Source of the DNA: Saccharibacillus sp. JS10 | GTDB taxonomy: Bacteria > Bacillota > Bacilli > Paenibacillales > Paenibacillaceae | DNA length: 64,000 bases | Assembly (NCBI RefSeq): GCF_024436065.1 | Contig: NZ_JANFNS010000002.1 | Coordinates: 496,001 to 560,000, forward strand | Direction: 5' to 3' | Part shown: positions 41,421-50,439 of the stretch, in pieces | Layout of the letters: each line of letters starts with the position of its first letter | How positions within the stretch are numbered: the stretch's first letter is position 1 | The notes under the pieces: generated by a model | The model's database searches: none | What the model was told of the DNA's origin: nothing | What the model saw: the letters and a program-made list of their open reading frames with translations, nothing else | Translations under genes and position numbers: made by a program

Positions 41421-42319
41421 AAAATCAACCGTTGCTGGAAGCGGATTGGATTGCTCAATTGGATCGCTTGACGTTATCGACAAAGCAACGCGTGCGCGGC
41501 ACCCGGCAAGGAAGACGCCGCTCCAAAGAATTGGGCGTATCGCTTGAATTCGCGGATTACCGGGAATATACGCCGGGTGACGATGTACGCAGATTCGATT
41601 GGAGCGTATACGGGCGTACCGGACGCAAAGTGGTTCGTCAGTATTTGGACGAACAAGAACTTCAAGTGACGCTGTATGTCGATCATTCGCAATCGATGCA
41701 GTTCGGGGATGAACACGGATATTCCAAATGGTTACATAGCGCCAAACTTGCGGCAAGTATCGGTTATATGACGCTTGCGGCTTATGATCGGCTTGCGATT
41801 TACCGGGTAGACGATGAGATTAACGAAGGGCTTCCTTTGTTGCGCGGGCGAGCTGCGGCGCATCGTTTACTTTCTTTTTTGGAACATACAGAAGTGTCGG
41901 GGCGAGGAAGTCTAAGCGAAGCTTTTCAAAACACAGCCAAGTTACCGAAGTTGCCCGGAATGACATGGATCTTCTCGGATTGCTGGACAGAAAGCGGCGA
42001 AGCCGAACTTGAAGAAGCGATTGCTAGACTGCAAGCCGCAAGGCAAGAAGTAGTCTTGGTTCAAGTGCTAAGCCGAGAAGAGATTCAGCCGAGCTTGACC
42101 GGAGATTTGAAGCTGATCGATGCGGAGCTAGGTACGTTCAAAGAAGCGGCGATTACGGGCAGATTGATCGAGGCGTATGAAAAAGAATTTGCCGCTTACC
42201 GGGGACGACTCGCCGAATTTTGCGCACGCCGAGGCGTTGCTTATGTACTGGCGCCTATTGACGTACCGCTTCGCGAAATCGTATTTGGCAGATGCCGTGA
42301 ACTCGGATTGATTCGCTAA
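41417..42319 (+). CDS. DUF58-domain protein
   Basis: A 300-residue cytosolic member of the DUF58 family that is almost always coded next to MoxR. The signature lies at about 40-66 (GVSLEFADYREYTPGDDVRRFDW, then YGRTGRKVVRQY). The C-terminal half has a VWA-like fold starting at VTLYVDHSQSMQF, a partial DxSxS motif. There is no signal peptide or membrane segment. The ATG overlaps the moxR stop (ATGA) and no separate ribosome binding site is evident, suggesting translational coupling. Confidence 0.9.
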   Translation: MKNQPLLEADWIAQLDRLTLSTKQRVRGTRQGRRRSKELGVSLEFADYREYTPGDDVRRFDWSVYGRTGRKVVRQYLDEQELQVTLYVDHSQSMQFGDEHGYSKWLHSAKLAASIGYMTLAAYDRLAIYRVDDEINEGLPLLRGRAAAHRLLSFLEHTEVSGRGSLSEAFQNTAKLPKLPGMTWIFSDCWTESGEAELEEAIARLQAARQEVVLVQVLSREEIQPSLTGDLKLIDAELGTFKEAAITGRLIEAYEKEFAAYRGRLAEFCARRGVAYVLAPIDVPLREIVFGRCRELGLIR

Positions 42320-42346
42320 CGTCATCGTAGAAAGGAGGTGCGGATT

Positions 42347-44332
42347 GTGGGGATCGGTTCTTGGGCTGGGCTATGGTTTTTGTGGAGTATTCCGCTTATC
42401 GTCTTGATGTATCTATTAAAGCGGAAATTTATCGACACCCCGGTATCTAGCCATTTGTTATGGAGACGGGTACTTGAAAATACCGAAGCCAATCGTCCGT
42501 GGCAAAAATTGCGGCATCGTCTACTGATGTGGTTGCAATTGTTAGTTGCGGCTTTGTTGATTTTTGCTTTGCTGCGTCCTTTTCTTTGGACCGAACACGG
42601 AACAGGAGGCAACGTCGTCGTGGTAGCGGATGTGTCCGCCAGTATGAGCGCGGTATACCATTCGGATTCTGAAGCTCAAAATTCGACTGCATCCGTTACG
42701 CGATTGGACGAAATGAAGCGGCAAATTTTAAACGATACGGCGCAAAGCACAGGCATGACGTTACTCAAAATGGGCGGAACTCCAGAAGTGATCGTATCGT
42801 CGTCTGACGATACAGAAGCGTGGAAAAGCGGAGTGGAACAATTACAGCCTAGCTTCGGATCTACTTCTTACCTTGAAGCTCTGTCATTGGCTTCGGCGGT
42901 CGCCAAGCAACAAGAAGATGCACGGATCATTGTATATACGGATGGTCAATGGGATGAATCGGTTGAAGACCTGGGTATCGATGTGCCGATCGAAGTTCGT
43001 CGAATCAGCGCAGGAAATTACCGTAATGCGTCGGTTCAGCAATTCGGCGTAGAGGGAAACCGAGCCGTTGGCGTCGTAGCGAATACGGGCGATGAAAGTA
43101 TGGAAGTTACCGTAGAGTTATCTGAAGATGGACGATCCACAGAAACTCGAACCGTTCAGCTTCCGGCGGGCAAGCGCGAAACCGTCAGTTTTGAACAGAT
43201 CGACGAAGCGGAAGTTTACCGATTGAGCCTGACAGGCGCAGCAGACGATTATTCGATCGACGACAATGCTTTTGCTTTTCCCGAAAGCGATGCCGATGTG
43301 CATGTATTATGGATCTCGAAAGGCAATTTGTTTTTGGAAAAAGCATTGCGTTTATCTCGAGCGGAAGTGACGCGATTGGACGTTTCGGGCAACGCCAGCG
43401 ATTCGTCGGAAAACAAATCCGGTCAAGCATCGGATCAGGCGTCCGATTTGCCGCTTCCAGAAAAGCAGCCGGATATCGTCATTATAGAAGGGCAAGTTCC
43501 AAGTGCGTTACAAAGCGATAAATGGGCATCGGTATTGAACAAAGCGGCAATCTGGCGAATTGGCGGTGCTGAAAATACGCAGCAGCCTGCCAATCGGCGC
43601 GTAGAACTGAGATCTCATCCGTTAACTCGTTATTTAGCTCTGGAAGAACCTTATTTCGGTGCTTTAACGGAAGGTGAGCCGACGGGGCTCCAAACGGTTA
43701 TGAGTATAGACAACCAACCTGCGATTGCAGCCGGAACCGAACAGGGGCGACGCAGTCTATGGTTCGGCTTTAACTTGGAAAACGGCGATTTACCGCTCAA
43801 TAGCGAGTTTCCGGTATTGATCAACAATGCGGTGAATTGGTTGTCCGGAGGGCGCGGCGGTGGATTAGGTCGAGCGGTTCCCGGTGCTTTGGTTGAAATT
43901 CCGATTGCAGCGGGTGCGGAATCTGCGAATTGGCGTCCGCTTCAAGGATATGCCTTTGAACATCAAAACGACGCAGAGCCGAACGCTGATGCAGTCTCCG
44001 TTTCGCAAAAAGGCTTGGCTTTAAATTCGTCGCAAGCTGCACCTTCTGTTCCGGGGCTATATGCGTTTGAACAACAAGGTTCAGGGCTAGAAGCTGCACC
44101 CGTGTATCTGTTAGATGTATCGGCGGATTTATCGGAATCGGTGTCGCCGTCGAGTGAAAATCCGTTGTTGGAACTTGTTTCAACTGAACAAGGAACGGAT
44201 GGCTCGACGTTGCGAACAGGTTCCAGCGAAGATTTTCGCAATCAATTGCCGCTTACGGTTCCGATCGTCGTGGTTATCATCGCAATTATGTTAACGGAAT
44301 GGGGGGTGTATCGCCGTGGGCGTTCAATTTGA
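42347..44332 (+). CDS. BatA-like membrane protein with VWA domain
   Basis: A 661-residue protein. The N-terminal BatA segment has two membrane helices (about 3-22 and 54-76) around TPVSSHLLWRRVLE. A VWA domain follows with the MIDAS motif DVSASMS (about 95) and IVYTDGQWD. Then come beta-sandwich and Rossmann-like regions and a C-terminal membrane helix (VPIVVVIIAIMLTEWGVYRRG). Most of the protein after residue 76 should lie outside the membrane. GTG 42347 was chosen: AAAGGAGG (42331-42338) lies 8 bases before it, and GTG 42338 overlaps that site. It overlaps the next VWA gene by 17 bases. Confidence 0.85.
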   Translation: MGIGSWAGLWFLWSIPLIVLMYLLKRKFIDTPVSSHLLWRRVLENTEANRPWQKLRHRLLMWLQLLVAALLIFALLRPFLWTEHGTGGNVVVVADVSASMSAVYHSDSEAQNSTASVTRLDEMKRQILNDTAQSTGMTLLKMGGTPEVIVSSSDDTEAWKSGVEQLQPSFGSTSYLEALSLASAVAKQQEDARIIVYTDGQWDESVEDLGIDVPIEVRRISAGNYRNASVQQFGVEGNRAVGVVANTGDESMEVTVELSEDGRSTETRTVQLPAGKRETVSFEQIDEAEVYRLSLTGAADDYSIDDNAFAFPESDADVHVLWISKGNLFLEKALRLSRAEVTRLDVSGNASDSSENKSGQASDQASDLPLPEKQPDIVIIEGQVPSALQSDKWASVLNKAAIWRIGGAENTQQPANRRVELRSHPLTRYLALEEPYFGALTEGEPTGLQTVMSIDNQPAIAAGTEQGRRSLWFGFNLENGDLPLNSEFPVLINNAVNWLSGGRGGGLGRAVPGALVEIPIAAGAESANWRPLQGYAFEHQNDAEPNADAVSVSQKGLALNSSQAAPSVPGLYAFEQQGSGLEAAPVYLLDVSADLSESVSPSSENPLLELVSTEQGTDGSTLRTGSSEDFRNQLPLTVPIVVVIIAIMLTEWGVYRRGRSI

Positions 44333-47300
44333 TAGACCGTGGCTACTTCTGTTACTCGTTCCGCTGATCGTATTTGCGATATACGCTTTTCGAGGATCGT
44401 TCAGAATTTCAAAGTTTCGACATCGATTAGCGGCGACGTTCCGTACATTCGCTTTACTGTTACTGGTCTTGTTAATTGCCGGTATCCAAATCTATAGCGT
44501 AGAACGTCATCATGAAGTGGTCTATGCGGTCGACCGATCATCGAGTAACGAAGCCAATAATCAAGATCGAACATGGATTTCTTCTTCGCTGGCTCAAAAA
44601 TCTTCGGAAGATCAATTTTCTGTGATTTCGTTTGGACGCAATGCTTCCGTGGAGCAGACTTGGGATACTCAGCCGACGCTAGGATCGTTAGATTCATCGG
44701 TTGACGCGGATTATACGAATATCGAACGTGCCTTGCAATTGGCTTCCGGCATGTTCAAATCCGGCGATTCCCGAATCGTATTGCTCAGCGACGGGAACGA
44801 AAATATCGGACAGGTCGAAGACACAGGGAGGCTTCTGCGGAATCGCGGAATCAAAATCGATGTCTTGGAAAAACATAATAATACCAAGCGCGATACGGCG
44901 ATTGATTCGCTAAACCTACCGGGCAAATTGTATGTCGGGGAATCTTTTACCGTAGAAGCCAGATTAACGAGTACCTTTTCGGGCACCGGAGAAATCACGT
45001 TATACGAAGACCGGGTCGAAATCGGAAAGCAGACGGTACGCATAGAAAAAGGCGAAAATAGCGTGCTTCTGCAAGGTCTGGCAAAAAGCCCGGGGCTGCA
45101 CCGTTACCGAGCCGAACTCAATATGCCCGGCGATGAACAATCGGCAAATAACGCCGCTTTTGCTTTTACCCGCGTATCGGGTAATCCGTCTGTGCTAGTC
45201 GTCGAAGGCAAACCCAATACTTCGGCAAATATCACCAACGCGCTCAATGCCGGATTGATCGATACGACCGTAATTGTTCCGGGGCAATTGCCGTCAGAAA
45301 TCGCCGATTACGCGAAGTACGATAGCGTGATCTTCAATAACGTGTCCGGCGATTCGTTGGGACAATCCAAAATGGAAACCATCGAGACCGCTGTTCGCAG
45401 TTACGGAATCGGATTTATGATGAGCGGGGGCGATCAAAGCTTCGGGCTAGGCGGGTATTTCGATACGCCGATTGAGCAAGCTTTGCCGGTGTCGATGGAG
45501 CTTGAAGGGAAACGCGAAGTTCCTGAACTGGGTCTGATTTTAGTCATTGACCGATCGGGGAGTATGAGCGGAAGCAAGATCGAATTGTCCAAAGAAGCCG
45601 CGATGCGTACGGTCGAGCTGATGCGTTCCAAAGATACAGTAGGCGTGGTTGCTTTTGACGATACGCCGTGGTGGGTCGTTGAACCGCAAAAGCTGACGGA
45701 CAAAGAAGCGGTTTTGGATCAAATTCAATCGATTCCGAGCGCCGGAGGTACGAATATTTATCCAGCGATGGCTTCGGCAGCCGAAGCGATCCAAAAGATC
45801 AAAGCACAGCGTAAGCATATTATTCTAATGACCGACGGGCAATCTGCCGGCGGCGGAAGTTACGAAGAACTTTTGAACACGCTGGCTCAAAACAAAGTAA
45901 CGGTATCTAGCGTTGCTGTGGGTTCCGATGCGGATCGCGGACTCCTTCAGATGGTCGCGAATTTGGGCAAAGGGCGCTTTTACGATGTACAAGACGAGAC
46001 GACATTGCCTGCGATCTTTAGCCGCGAAGCGGTACTGTTGGCTCGAACGTATGTCGTCGATAAGCCTTTTACGCCAGCCCTAGCTTCACCGGGCGATTGG
46101 GCATCTTTATTTGCAAAAGGCGTTCCGAATCTCAATGGCTATATAGCAACGACGGCAAAACCTTCGGCTCAGACGGCTTTGGTCAGCCCGGAACCGGACC
46201 CGGTGTTGGTTCGTTGGCAATATGGTTCCGGTCGAAGCGTAGCCTGGACGAGTGATCTCACGGGCGAATGGTCAAAATCTTGGGTATCTTGGGACGAATT
46301 TGCGAATACGTTGACCCAGATGGTCAAATGGACGTTTCCGCAATTTAGCGCATCGCCTTATGTAATCGAGACCTCGCGCGCCGAAAATGGAACAGAACTT
46401 GTGGTTACGGCTACAGACAGTCCGTCGAACTCTCAGCCCGATGAGTTGATCGCTTCGATCGGTGGAGGGGATAACGATGAGACCCGGCAATCGGTGTCTT
46501 TGGTTCAGACTTCGCCGGGTCGTTACACGGGCATATTGCCGATTCTTGAACCGGGTGCTTATTTACTGAATCTAGCTTCGCCGGACGAAGAAAATGTTGC
46601 GGTGACCGAAACTGCAAAAGAGCCTGCGGCTCCCGTTGCGGTCGGAACCGGCTTGGTCATTCCGTATTCGCCGGAATACGAAATCGATTTGAATCAAAGC
46701 GAAGGCAAATCACGGCTTGCCGAACTTGCAAACTTAACCGGAGGCCGCGTCTTGTCTTGGGACGATCCGGCGGCGGTCTATGCGCAGCCTGCGGCTCCGC
46801 ATAAGCAGATGCAAGATTGGACATCGCTGCTTCTTGCGATGGTGCTGGTCTTGTGGATCGCCGATATTGCGATCCGGCGCCTTGCGTTTCCGTGGGAACG
46901 GCTTGCCGCTTGGGCTGCGGCGCCGCTTGCCGCGATGCGCCGGCGAAGCTCCGGCGACGCGTCAGACGCAGCCGCTTCTACGGAAGCCAGCGTGCTTGCG
47001 CGCTTGTCTACCGCCAAGCGGCGAAGCGTGACCTTCCGCGGCGGCGAGAAATCTGCCGCCGAAGAACTTGCCGCGCCGCCGAAAGGCGCGGCAGGCAAGT
47101 CTGCGACGCAGCCGTCTCCCCGCGCCGAAGGCGGGGAGCTTAAATCGTCGCAGACCGGCATCGCCAATGCGGCGGCTCGCCTGCGCGCGGAGCGCGAAAG
47201 CGGCGGCGCTTCGCAGCCGCGAGCCGCGAGCGAAGAGACTCGCGGCTCTGCTTCCTCCGGCGAACCCATCTCGCCGGAGAAGCCTGCCAGCGCGAAGCCG

Positions 47301-47366
47301 CCCGAACCCGGCGGCAGCGCGATGGAGCGCTTGCTTGCCGCCAAGAAACGCGGCGGCAAATCATAA
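44316..47366 (+). CDS. Large VWA-domain membrane protein with GC-rich basic tail
   Basis: A 1016-residue protein, the last gene of the operon. Two N-terminal membrane helices (about 9-26 and 42-59) are followed by a VWA-like domain (DRSSS, about 73; LLSDGNENIG). Then come a beta domain, a GATase1-like segment (MMSGGDQSFGLGGYF) and a second VWA domain with a full MIDAS motif (DRSGSMSGS, about 412; LMTDGQSAG). A C-terminal membrane helix lies at about 830-850. The last about 160 residues are Ala/Arg/Glu-rich, with repeated RL-x-x-AK-R-type motifs, coded by DNA far richer in GC than the rest. GTG 44316 has GGGGGGT 8 bases upstream. Confidence 0.82.
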   Translation: MGVQFDRPWLLLLLVPLIVFAIYAFRGSFRISKFRHRLAATFRTFALLLLVLLIAGIQIYSVERHHEVVYAVDRSSSNEANNQDRTWISSSLAQKSSEDQFSVISFGRNASVEQTWDTQPTLGSLDSSVDADYTNIERALQLASGMFKSGDSRIVLLSDGNENIGQVEDTGRLLRNRGIKIDVLEKHNNTKRDTAIDSLNLPGKLYVGESFTVEARLTSTFSGTGEITLYEDRVEIGKQTVRIEKGENSVLLQGLAKSPGLHRYRAELNMPGDEQSANNAAFAFTRVSGNPSVLVVEGKPNTSANITNALNAGLIDTTVIVPGQLPSEIADYAKYDSVIFNNVSGDSLGQSKMETIETAVRSYGIGFMMSGGDQSFGLGGYFDTPIEQALPVSMELEGKREVPELGLILVIDRSGSMSGSKIELSKEAAMRTVELMRSKDTVGVVAFDDTPWWVVEPQKLTDKEAVLDQIQSIPSAGGTNIYPAMASAAEAIQKIKAQRKHIILMTDGQSAGGGSYEELLNTLAQNKVTVSSVAVGSDADRGLLQMVANLGKGRFYDVQDETTLPAIFSREAVLLARTYVVDKPFTPALASPGDWASLFAKGVPNLNGYIATTAKPSAQTALVSPEPDPVLVRWQYGSGRSVAWTSDLTGEWSKSWVSWDEFANTLTQMVKWTFPQFSASPYVIETSRAENGTELVVTATDSPSNSQPDELIASIGGGDNDETRQSVSLVQTSPGRYTGILPILEPGAYLLNLASPDEENVAVTETAKEPAAPVAVGTGLVIPYSPEYEIDLNQSEGKSRLAELANLTGGRVLSWDDPAAVYAQPAAPHKQMQDWTSLLLAMVLVLWIADIAIRRLAFPWERLAAWAAAPLAAMRRRSSGDASDAAASTEASVLARLSTAKRRSVTFRGGEKSAAEELAAPPKGAAGKSATQPSPRAEGGELKSSQTGIANAAARLRAERESGGASQPRAASEETRGSASSGEPISPEKPASAKPPEPGGSAMERLLAAKKRGGKS

Positions 47367-47420
47367 AAAAACGACCTTTGATCCAACTGCTGGCGCAGTT
47401 GAATTGAAGGTCGTTTTTCT
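47365..47420. terminator. Bidirectional terminator
   Basis: AAAAACGACCTT/AAGGTCGTTTTT stem with an inner CAACTGC/GCAGTTG hairpin, between the large VWA gene and a convergent small gene. Confidence 0.88.
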
Positions 47421-47436
47421 GTACATCCCTTTTGTA

Positions 47437-47649
47437 TTATCTGCGTAGTTCGTAGAACTCGCATTGCTCCCGATCGTAATAGTCCATATCGCTGACACTG
47501 GACTGAATCGCGATCATCGAAGGTTCGAAACGAACGATCATTCCGCCGGCATTAATCATTTCGTCATCGCGAAATACCCGGACCACGCGTTCTTGTTCCA
47601 TCGCTTCTTGAAATTCAAGATCGGTTTCGAGTCTGCGGTTGCTAGCCAT
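47437..47649 (-). CDS. Small conserved protein of unknown function
   Basis: A 70-residue cytosolic protein beginning MASNRRLETDLEF and ending in CEFYELRR. It is acidic at the N-terminus and beta-rich in the middle (VVRVFRDDE, MIVRFEPSMIAIQSS). I recall similar short proteins in Bacillales but no function. ATG 47649 is chosen because AAGGAGGAACTT lies just upstream; the longer reading from 47751 contains that site and extends over a promoter region. It is divergent from the esterase gene. Confidence 0.72.
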   Translation of the reverse strand: MASNRRLETDLEFQEAMEQERVVRVFRDDEMINAGGMIVRFEPSMIAIQSSVSDMDYYDREQCEFYELRR

Positions 47650-47698
47650 GAAGTTCCTCCTTATTTCCCTTAAATCCGTTTTAAATACGACAATACGA

Positions 47699-47726
47699 TT
47701 GTAACATACAGTATGAACGATATAAT
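47699..47726 (+). promoter_or_regulatory. Promoter of the esterase gene
   Basis: TTGTAA (47699-47704), a 16-base spacer and TATAAT (47721-47726), 54 bases before the start codon. Confidence 0.6.
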
Positions 47727-47780
47727 AAAAGAGAACGCATACATGAACCAAAAACGTTATCGAAAAAGGAGATCATCTCT

Positions 47781-48578
47781 ATGGAAGCTATACTTTTATG
47801 GCAAGAAGGCGTACCGGATGCACTCGGAACGACAGATGAAGATACACCCGCAATCTTTCCTTATCTCGCCAAAGGCGATCATCGCGCCGCGGTTATCGTA
47901 TGCCCTGGCGGCGGTTATCAATTCCGCGCCGATCATGAAGGCGAACCGATTGCGTTATGGTTAAACACACTTGGAATTTCGGCATTTGTGATTCGCTATC
48001 GGGTAGCCCCTTACCGCTACCCAAGCGCGTTATCCGATGTGCAACGTGCCATTCGCATTCTTCGCCACCGCGCCGAGGAATTCCGTATCGACTCTAAAAA
48101 AATCGGCGTGCTCGGTTTTTCGGCAGGTGGACATTTAGCTTCCACAGCCGGAACTTTATACGACGAAGGCAATCCACAATCGCCGAATCCAATCGAACAC
48201 CATTCCAGCCGCCCAGATCTATTAATGCTATGTTACCCAGTCATCACGATGGAGCAACCTCACACCCATCAAGGCTCGCAAATTGCGTTGCTCGGAGCAG
48301 ACGCTTCTACCCAAGACATCGAAGCCCTGTCCAGCGAACGCAACGTAAACGCCAACACGCCACCCACGTTCTTATGGCACACTTCCGAAGACGGCGCAGT
48401 ACCCGTCGAAAATAGTCTTCTATTCGCTTCCGCCCTCGGACGCGCCGGCGTATTATTCGATCTACACGTCTACGCCCAAGGCGGACACGGTATGGGCATG
48501 GCTACCGACGACCCCCATGTCCGCCGCTGGACAGACGAATGTGCATCTTGGCTGAAACTAAACCGCTTCGCTGATTAA
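47781..48578 (+). CDS. Alpha/beta hydrolase, acetyl-esterase type
   Basis: A 265-residue alpha/beta hydrolase of the BD-FAE/acetyl-xylan-esterase-like group. The oxyanion motif CPGGGY (about 40) and nucleophile elbow GFSAGG (Ser at about 116) are present. The likely Asp is in TSEDGAVPVENS and the His in GGHGMGM. There is no signal peptide, so it acts in the cytosol, perhaps removing acyl groups from imported sugars or glycosides. AAAAAGGAG precedes ATG 47781. Codons ending in C are noticeably more frequent here than in neighbouring genes, which may indicate separate origin. Confidence 0.85.
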   Translation: MEAILLWQEGVPDALGTTDEDTPAIFPYLAKGDHRAAVIVCPGGGYQFRADHEGEPIALWLNTLGISAFVIRYRVAPYRYPSALSDVQRAIRILRHRAEEFRIDSKKIGVLGFSAGGHLASTAGTLYDEGNPQSPNPIEHHSSRPDLLMLCYPVITMEQPHTHQGSQIALLGADASTQDIEALSSERNVNANTPPTFLWHTSEDGAVPVENSLLFASALGRAGVLFDLHVYAQGGHGMGMATDDPHVRRWTDECASWLKLNRFAD

Positions 48579-48667
48579 TATAAAATACGAATATAAGAAC
48601 TATGCAAAGTGAGTTCTGAAAACAGGTATAAAGTAATTAGAATATCGAACACCTCTTAAAGTAGCTA

Positions 48668-48813
48668 GAAGCGAAAAGGCGGAGGGAGGAATTCAGTATA
48701 GGAGCGTTAGCGTTCGCCTTTGAAATCGGGAAAACACAAAGTTAAATTCCAATCCATTTTTCCCAATTTCAACAAGCGACCGAAACGAATTCCTCTCGAA
48801 GCCTTTTCGCTTC
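48668..48813. repeat. 146-bp imperfect palindrome
   Basis: Perfect 13-bp outer arms (GAAGCGAAAAGGC and GCCTTTTCGCTTC). Further inner pairs are GAGGAATTC-like segments (GGAGGAATTC with GAATTCCTC) and TTTGAAATCGGGAAAA with TTTTTCCCAATTTCAA. It could fold into one long hairpin as DNA or RNA. It resembles a dispersed palindromic or MITE-like unit; no second copy is visible in this window. Confidence 0.7.
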
Positions 48814-48842
48814 CCCCACAAACATAACTTGATAAGCTCCAG

Positions 48843-48876
48843 GACTGCTTAAGACTAAGTCTAAAGCGGTCTTTTT
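48843..48876 (+). terminator. Terminator-like hairpin
   Basis: GACTGCTT/AAGCGGTC stem (one G-T pair) with an inner AGAC/GTCT, followed by T5. It lies 265 bases after the esterase gene, beyond the palindrome. Confidence 0.65.
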
Positions 48877-48982
48877 ACGCTTAAATAACTAAGCCGATTA
48901 TCCGTTATTCATACTAATAAATATTTTACAAAAACTGATTCATGAAAATTAGAACAGGTGAATAAAAAAGTGACAAGGAGGT

Positions 48983-48994
48983 GGAAACGTTTCC
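48983..48994. promoter_or_regulatory. LacI-type operator, site 1
   Basis: Perfect palindrome GGAAACGTTTCC. Confidence 0.65.
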
Positions 48995-49170
48995 TGTAAG
49001 TTCATAACATAACGACAGTTCACAAATACCAAAACATAACCTGTTCAAAAACCTCTAATTGTAACCGTTTACTTTTGAGAAAACTAGGGTATTTTTAGAA
49101 TCAGCCAAACGCATTTAATAAAAATCAAAAGAAAGCGTTCTTTTTATTTGTGAATTTTATTTGAATGATG

Positions 49171-49199
49171 TTGACATGTCGAATAATGGGGTTTATGAT
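49171..49199 (+). promoter_or_regulatory. Promoter of the LacI-family gene
   Basis: TTGACA (49171-49176), a 17-base spacer and TATGAT (49194-49199): near-consensus. Operator-like sequences lie just downstream (TCGAAACGATTCGA near 49205, GAAAACGCTTCC near 49227 and the perfect site at 49249), so repression by roadblock is plausible. Confidence 0.8.
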
Positions 49200-49248
49200 G
49201 TGTATCGAAACGATTCGATTTTACAAGAAAACGCTTCCTAGTGTAATA

Positions 49249-49260
49249 GGAAACGTTTCC
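49249..49260. promoter_or_regulatory. LacI-type operator, site 2
   Basis: Perfect palindrome GGAAACGTTTCC, about 45 bases downstream of the predicted transcription start of the LacI gene. Confidence 0.7.
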
Positions 49261-49340
49261 CATGAATTTCGACGAATTTACAATCAGTGAACTAAATTTC
49301 GACAGTTGATTGATTAGACCGAGGTGAAGCGGCAAGCGAG

Positions 49341-50351
49341 ATGAATATCAAGGACATTGCAAAAATTTCCGGCGTGGGCATATCGACGGTATCGAGAGTG
49401 CTTAACAATAGCGGAGTTGTCAGCGATACCACTCGTGCCAGGGTGCTTTCGGTTGTGAAGCAGTACAATTACGTACCGAACAGCAATGCCCGAAATTTGA
49501 AAAAGACACAGTCCAACACGATCGCTTTGATGATCAAAGGCATATCCAATCCTTTTTTCGCCAATATGATCAAAGAAGTTGAACGTCAGGTGCATCTAAG
49601 AGGTTGCCCGCTGATGATTCAGCAAGTGGAAGACGGCGTCGATGAAATTGCGGCAGCCATGCAGTTGATTCGGGAAAAAAATCTGTACGGTGTGATTTTT
49701 ATGGGCGGTACTTACGATCATTCCGAAGAAGAGTTCAAGCAACTAGGGATTCCTTTCGTACTGACGACGATTACCACCATGAAAGAAGTTGATCCTAACG
49801 TGTTTTCCAGCGTATCGATCGACGACGTACAGAGTGCTTACAAAGCGACCAATTATTTGATCTCGCTTGGGCATCGTAACATTTGTTTTATGGCAAGGTA
49901 CCCTCTAATGGAGAATACCATTGGTAATCGCCGATTGTTGGGTTATAAGAAAGCGCTTGAAGAGCACGGAATCGAATACGATTCGGCGCTCGTCGAAGAT
50001 TGTGAATACGCTCCGAGTTTTGGTTTTGCAGCCGCCAAGCGTTTGCTCAGTAAAAACTTAGGTGTCACGGCAATGTTTGCAGCATCCGACGCAATTGCAA
50101 TCGGTGCCGCCAAAGCCGTATTATCTTCGGGTCTATCGATACCAGGCGATATCTCGATCGTCGGCTTCGATGGAATCGAAATGGCGGAGTATTATCATCC
50201 GTCGCTCGATACGATTAGCCAACCGGGCGTCGAAATGGCTCACGTCAGCGTCGAAATTTTATTCGATCTGATTGCGGGCGAGACGGCGAACCGACATGTG
50301 GTATTCGAATCCATGCTCGTCAAGCGAGGCTCTAGCCGAAAAATCAATTAA
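49341..50351 (+). CDS. LacI-family regulator of the oligosaccharide locus
   Basis: A 336-residue LacI/GalR-family repressor. The N-terminal helix-turn-helix and hinge lie at residues 1-58 (NIKDIAKISGVGISTVSRVLN, then YVPNSNARNLK). The periplasmic-binding-protein-like effector domain follows (IALMIKGISNPFFANMIKEVE, SLGHRNICFM, FAASDAIAIGAAKAV, ISIVGFDGIEMAEYYHPSLDTI). It lies directly before the transporter genes and downstream of operator copies, so it probably controls itself and the locus in response to an imported or derived sugar. GAGGTGAAG precedes the start. The sugar is inferred from the GH94 gene. Confidence 0.92.
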   Translation: MNIKDIAKISGVGISTVSRVLNNSGVVSDTTRARVLSVVKQYNYVPNSNARNLKKTQSNTIALMIKGISNPFFANMIKEVERQVHLRGCPLMIQQVEDGVDEIAAAMQLIREKNLYGVIFMGGTYDHSEEEFKQLGIPFVLTTITTMKEVDPNVFSSVSIDDVQSAYKATNYLISLGHRNICFMARYPLMENTIGNRRLLGYKKALEEHGIEYDSALVEDCEYAPSFGFAAAKRLLSKNLGVTAMFAASDAIAIGAAKAVLSSGLSIPGDISIVGFDGIEMAEYYHPSLDTISQPGVEMAHVSVEILFDLIAGETANRHVVFESMLVKRGSSRKIN

Positions 50352-50417
50352 AAGCCCGAAAGGGCTTTGCGATTGCATAAAGAAGTAAACGCTTGCTGAA
50401 ACCGCTACCGGTTCAGC
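50351..50417 (+). repeat. Two hairpins after the LacI gene
   Basis: AAAGCCC-GAAA-GGGCTTT (50351-50368) starts at the last base of the stop codon. A second stem, GCTGAAACCG with CGGTTCAGC (50395-50417), follows. Neither has a clean T run, so they may only partly terminate, letting some transcription continue into the permease genes. Confidence 0.55.
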
Positions 50418-50439
50418 AGCGAGTCTTCTTACGCCAATC

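Larger units (their letters stand above)
48579..49340. other. Gene-free stretch of 762 bases
   Basis: No convincing coding region. It contains a 146-bp palindromic structure (48668-48813), a terminator-like hairpin (48843-48876), two LacI-type operators (48983-48994 and 49249-49260), further operator-like half-sites and a strong promoter (49171-49199) for the LacI gene. Confidence 0.7.

Noticed and set aside
46778-47464. 228-codon minus-strand frame in the GC-rich region
   Set aside because: A by-product of the GC-rich tail of the VWA gene; many overlapping frames open here on both strands.
48983-48994. CcpA cre site
   Set aside because: The core AAACGTTT fits loosely, but the flanks lack the TG and CA expected for cre. 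The local LacI protein is the simpler binder.
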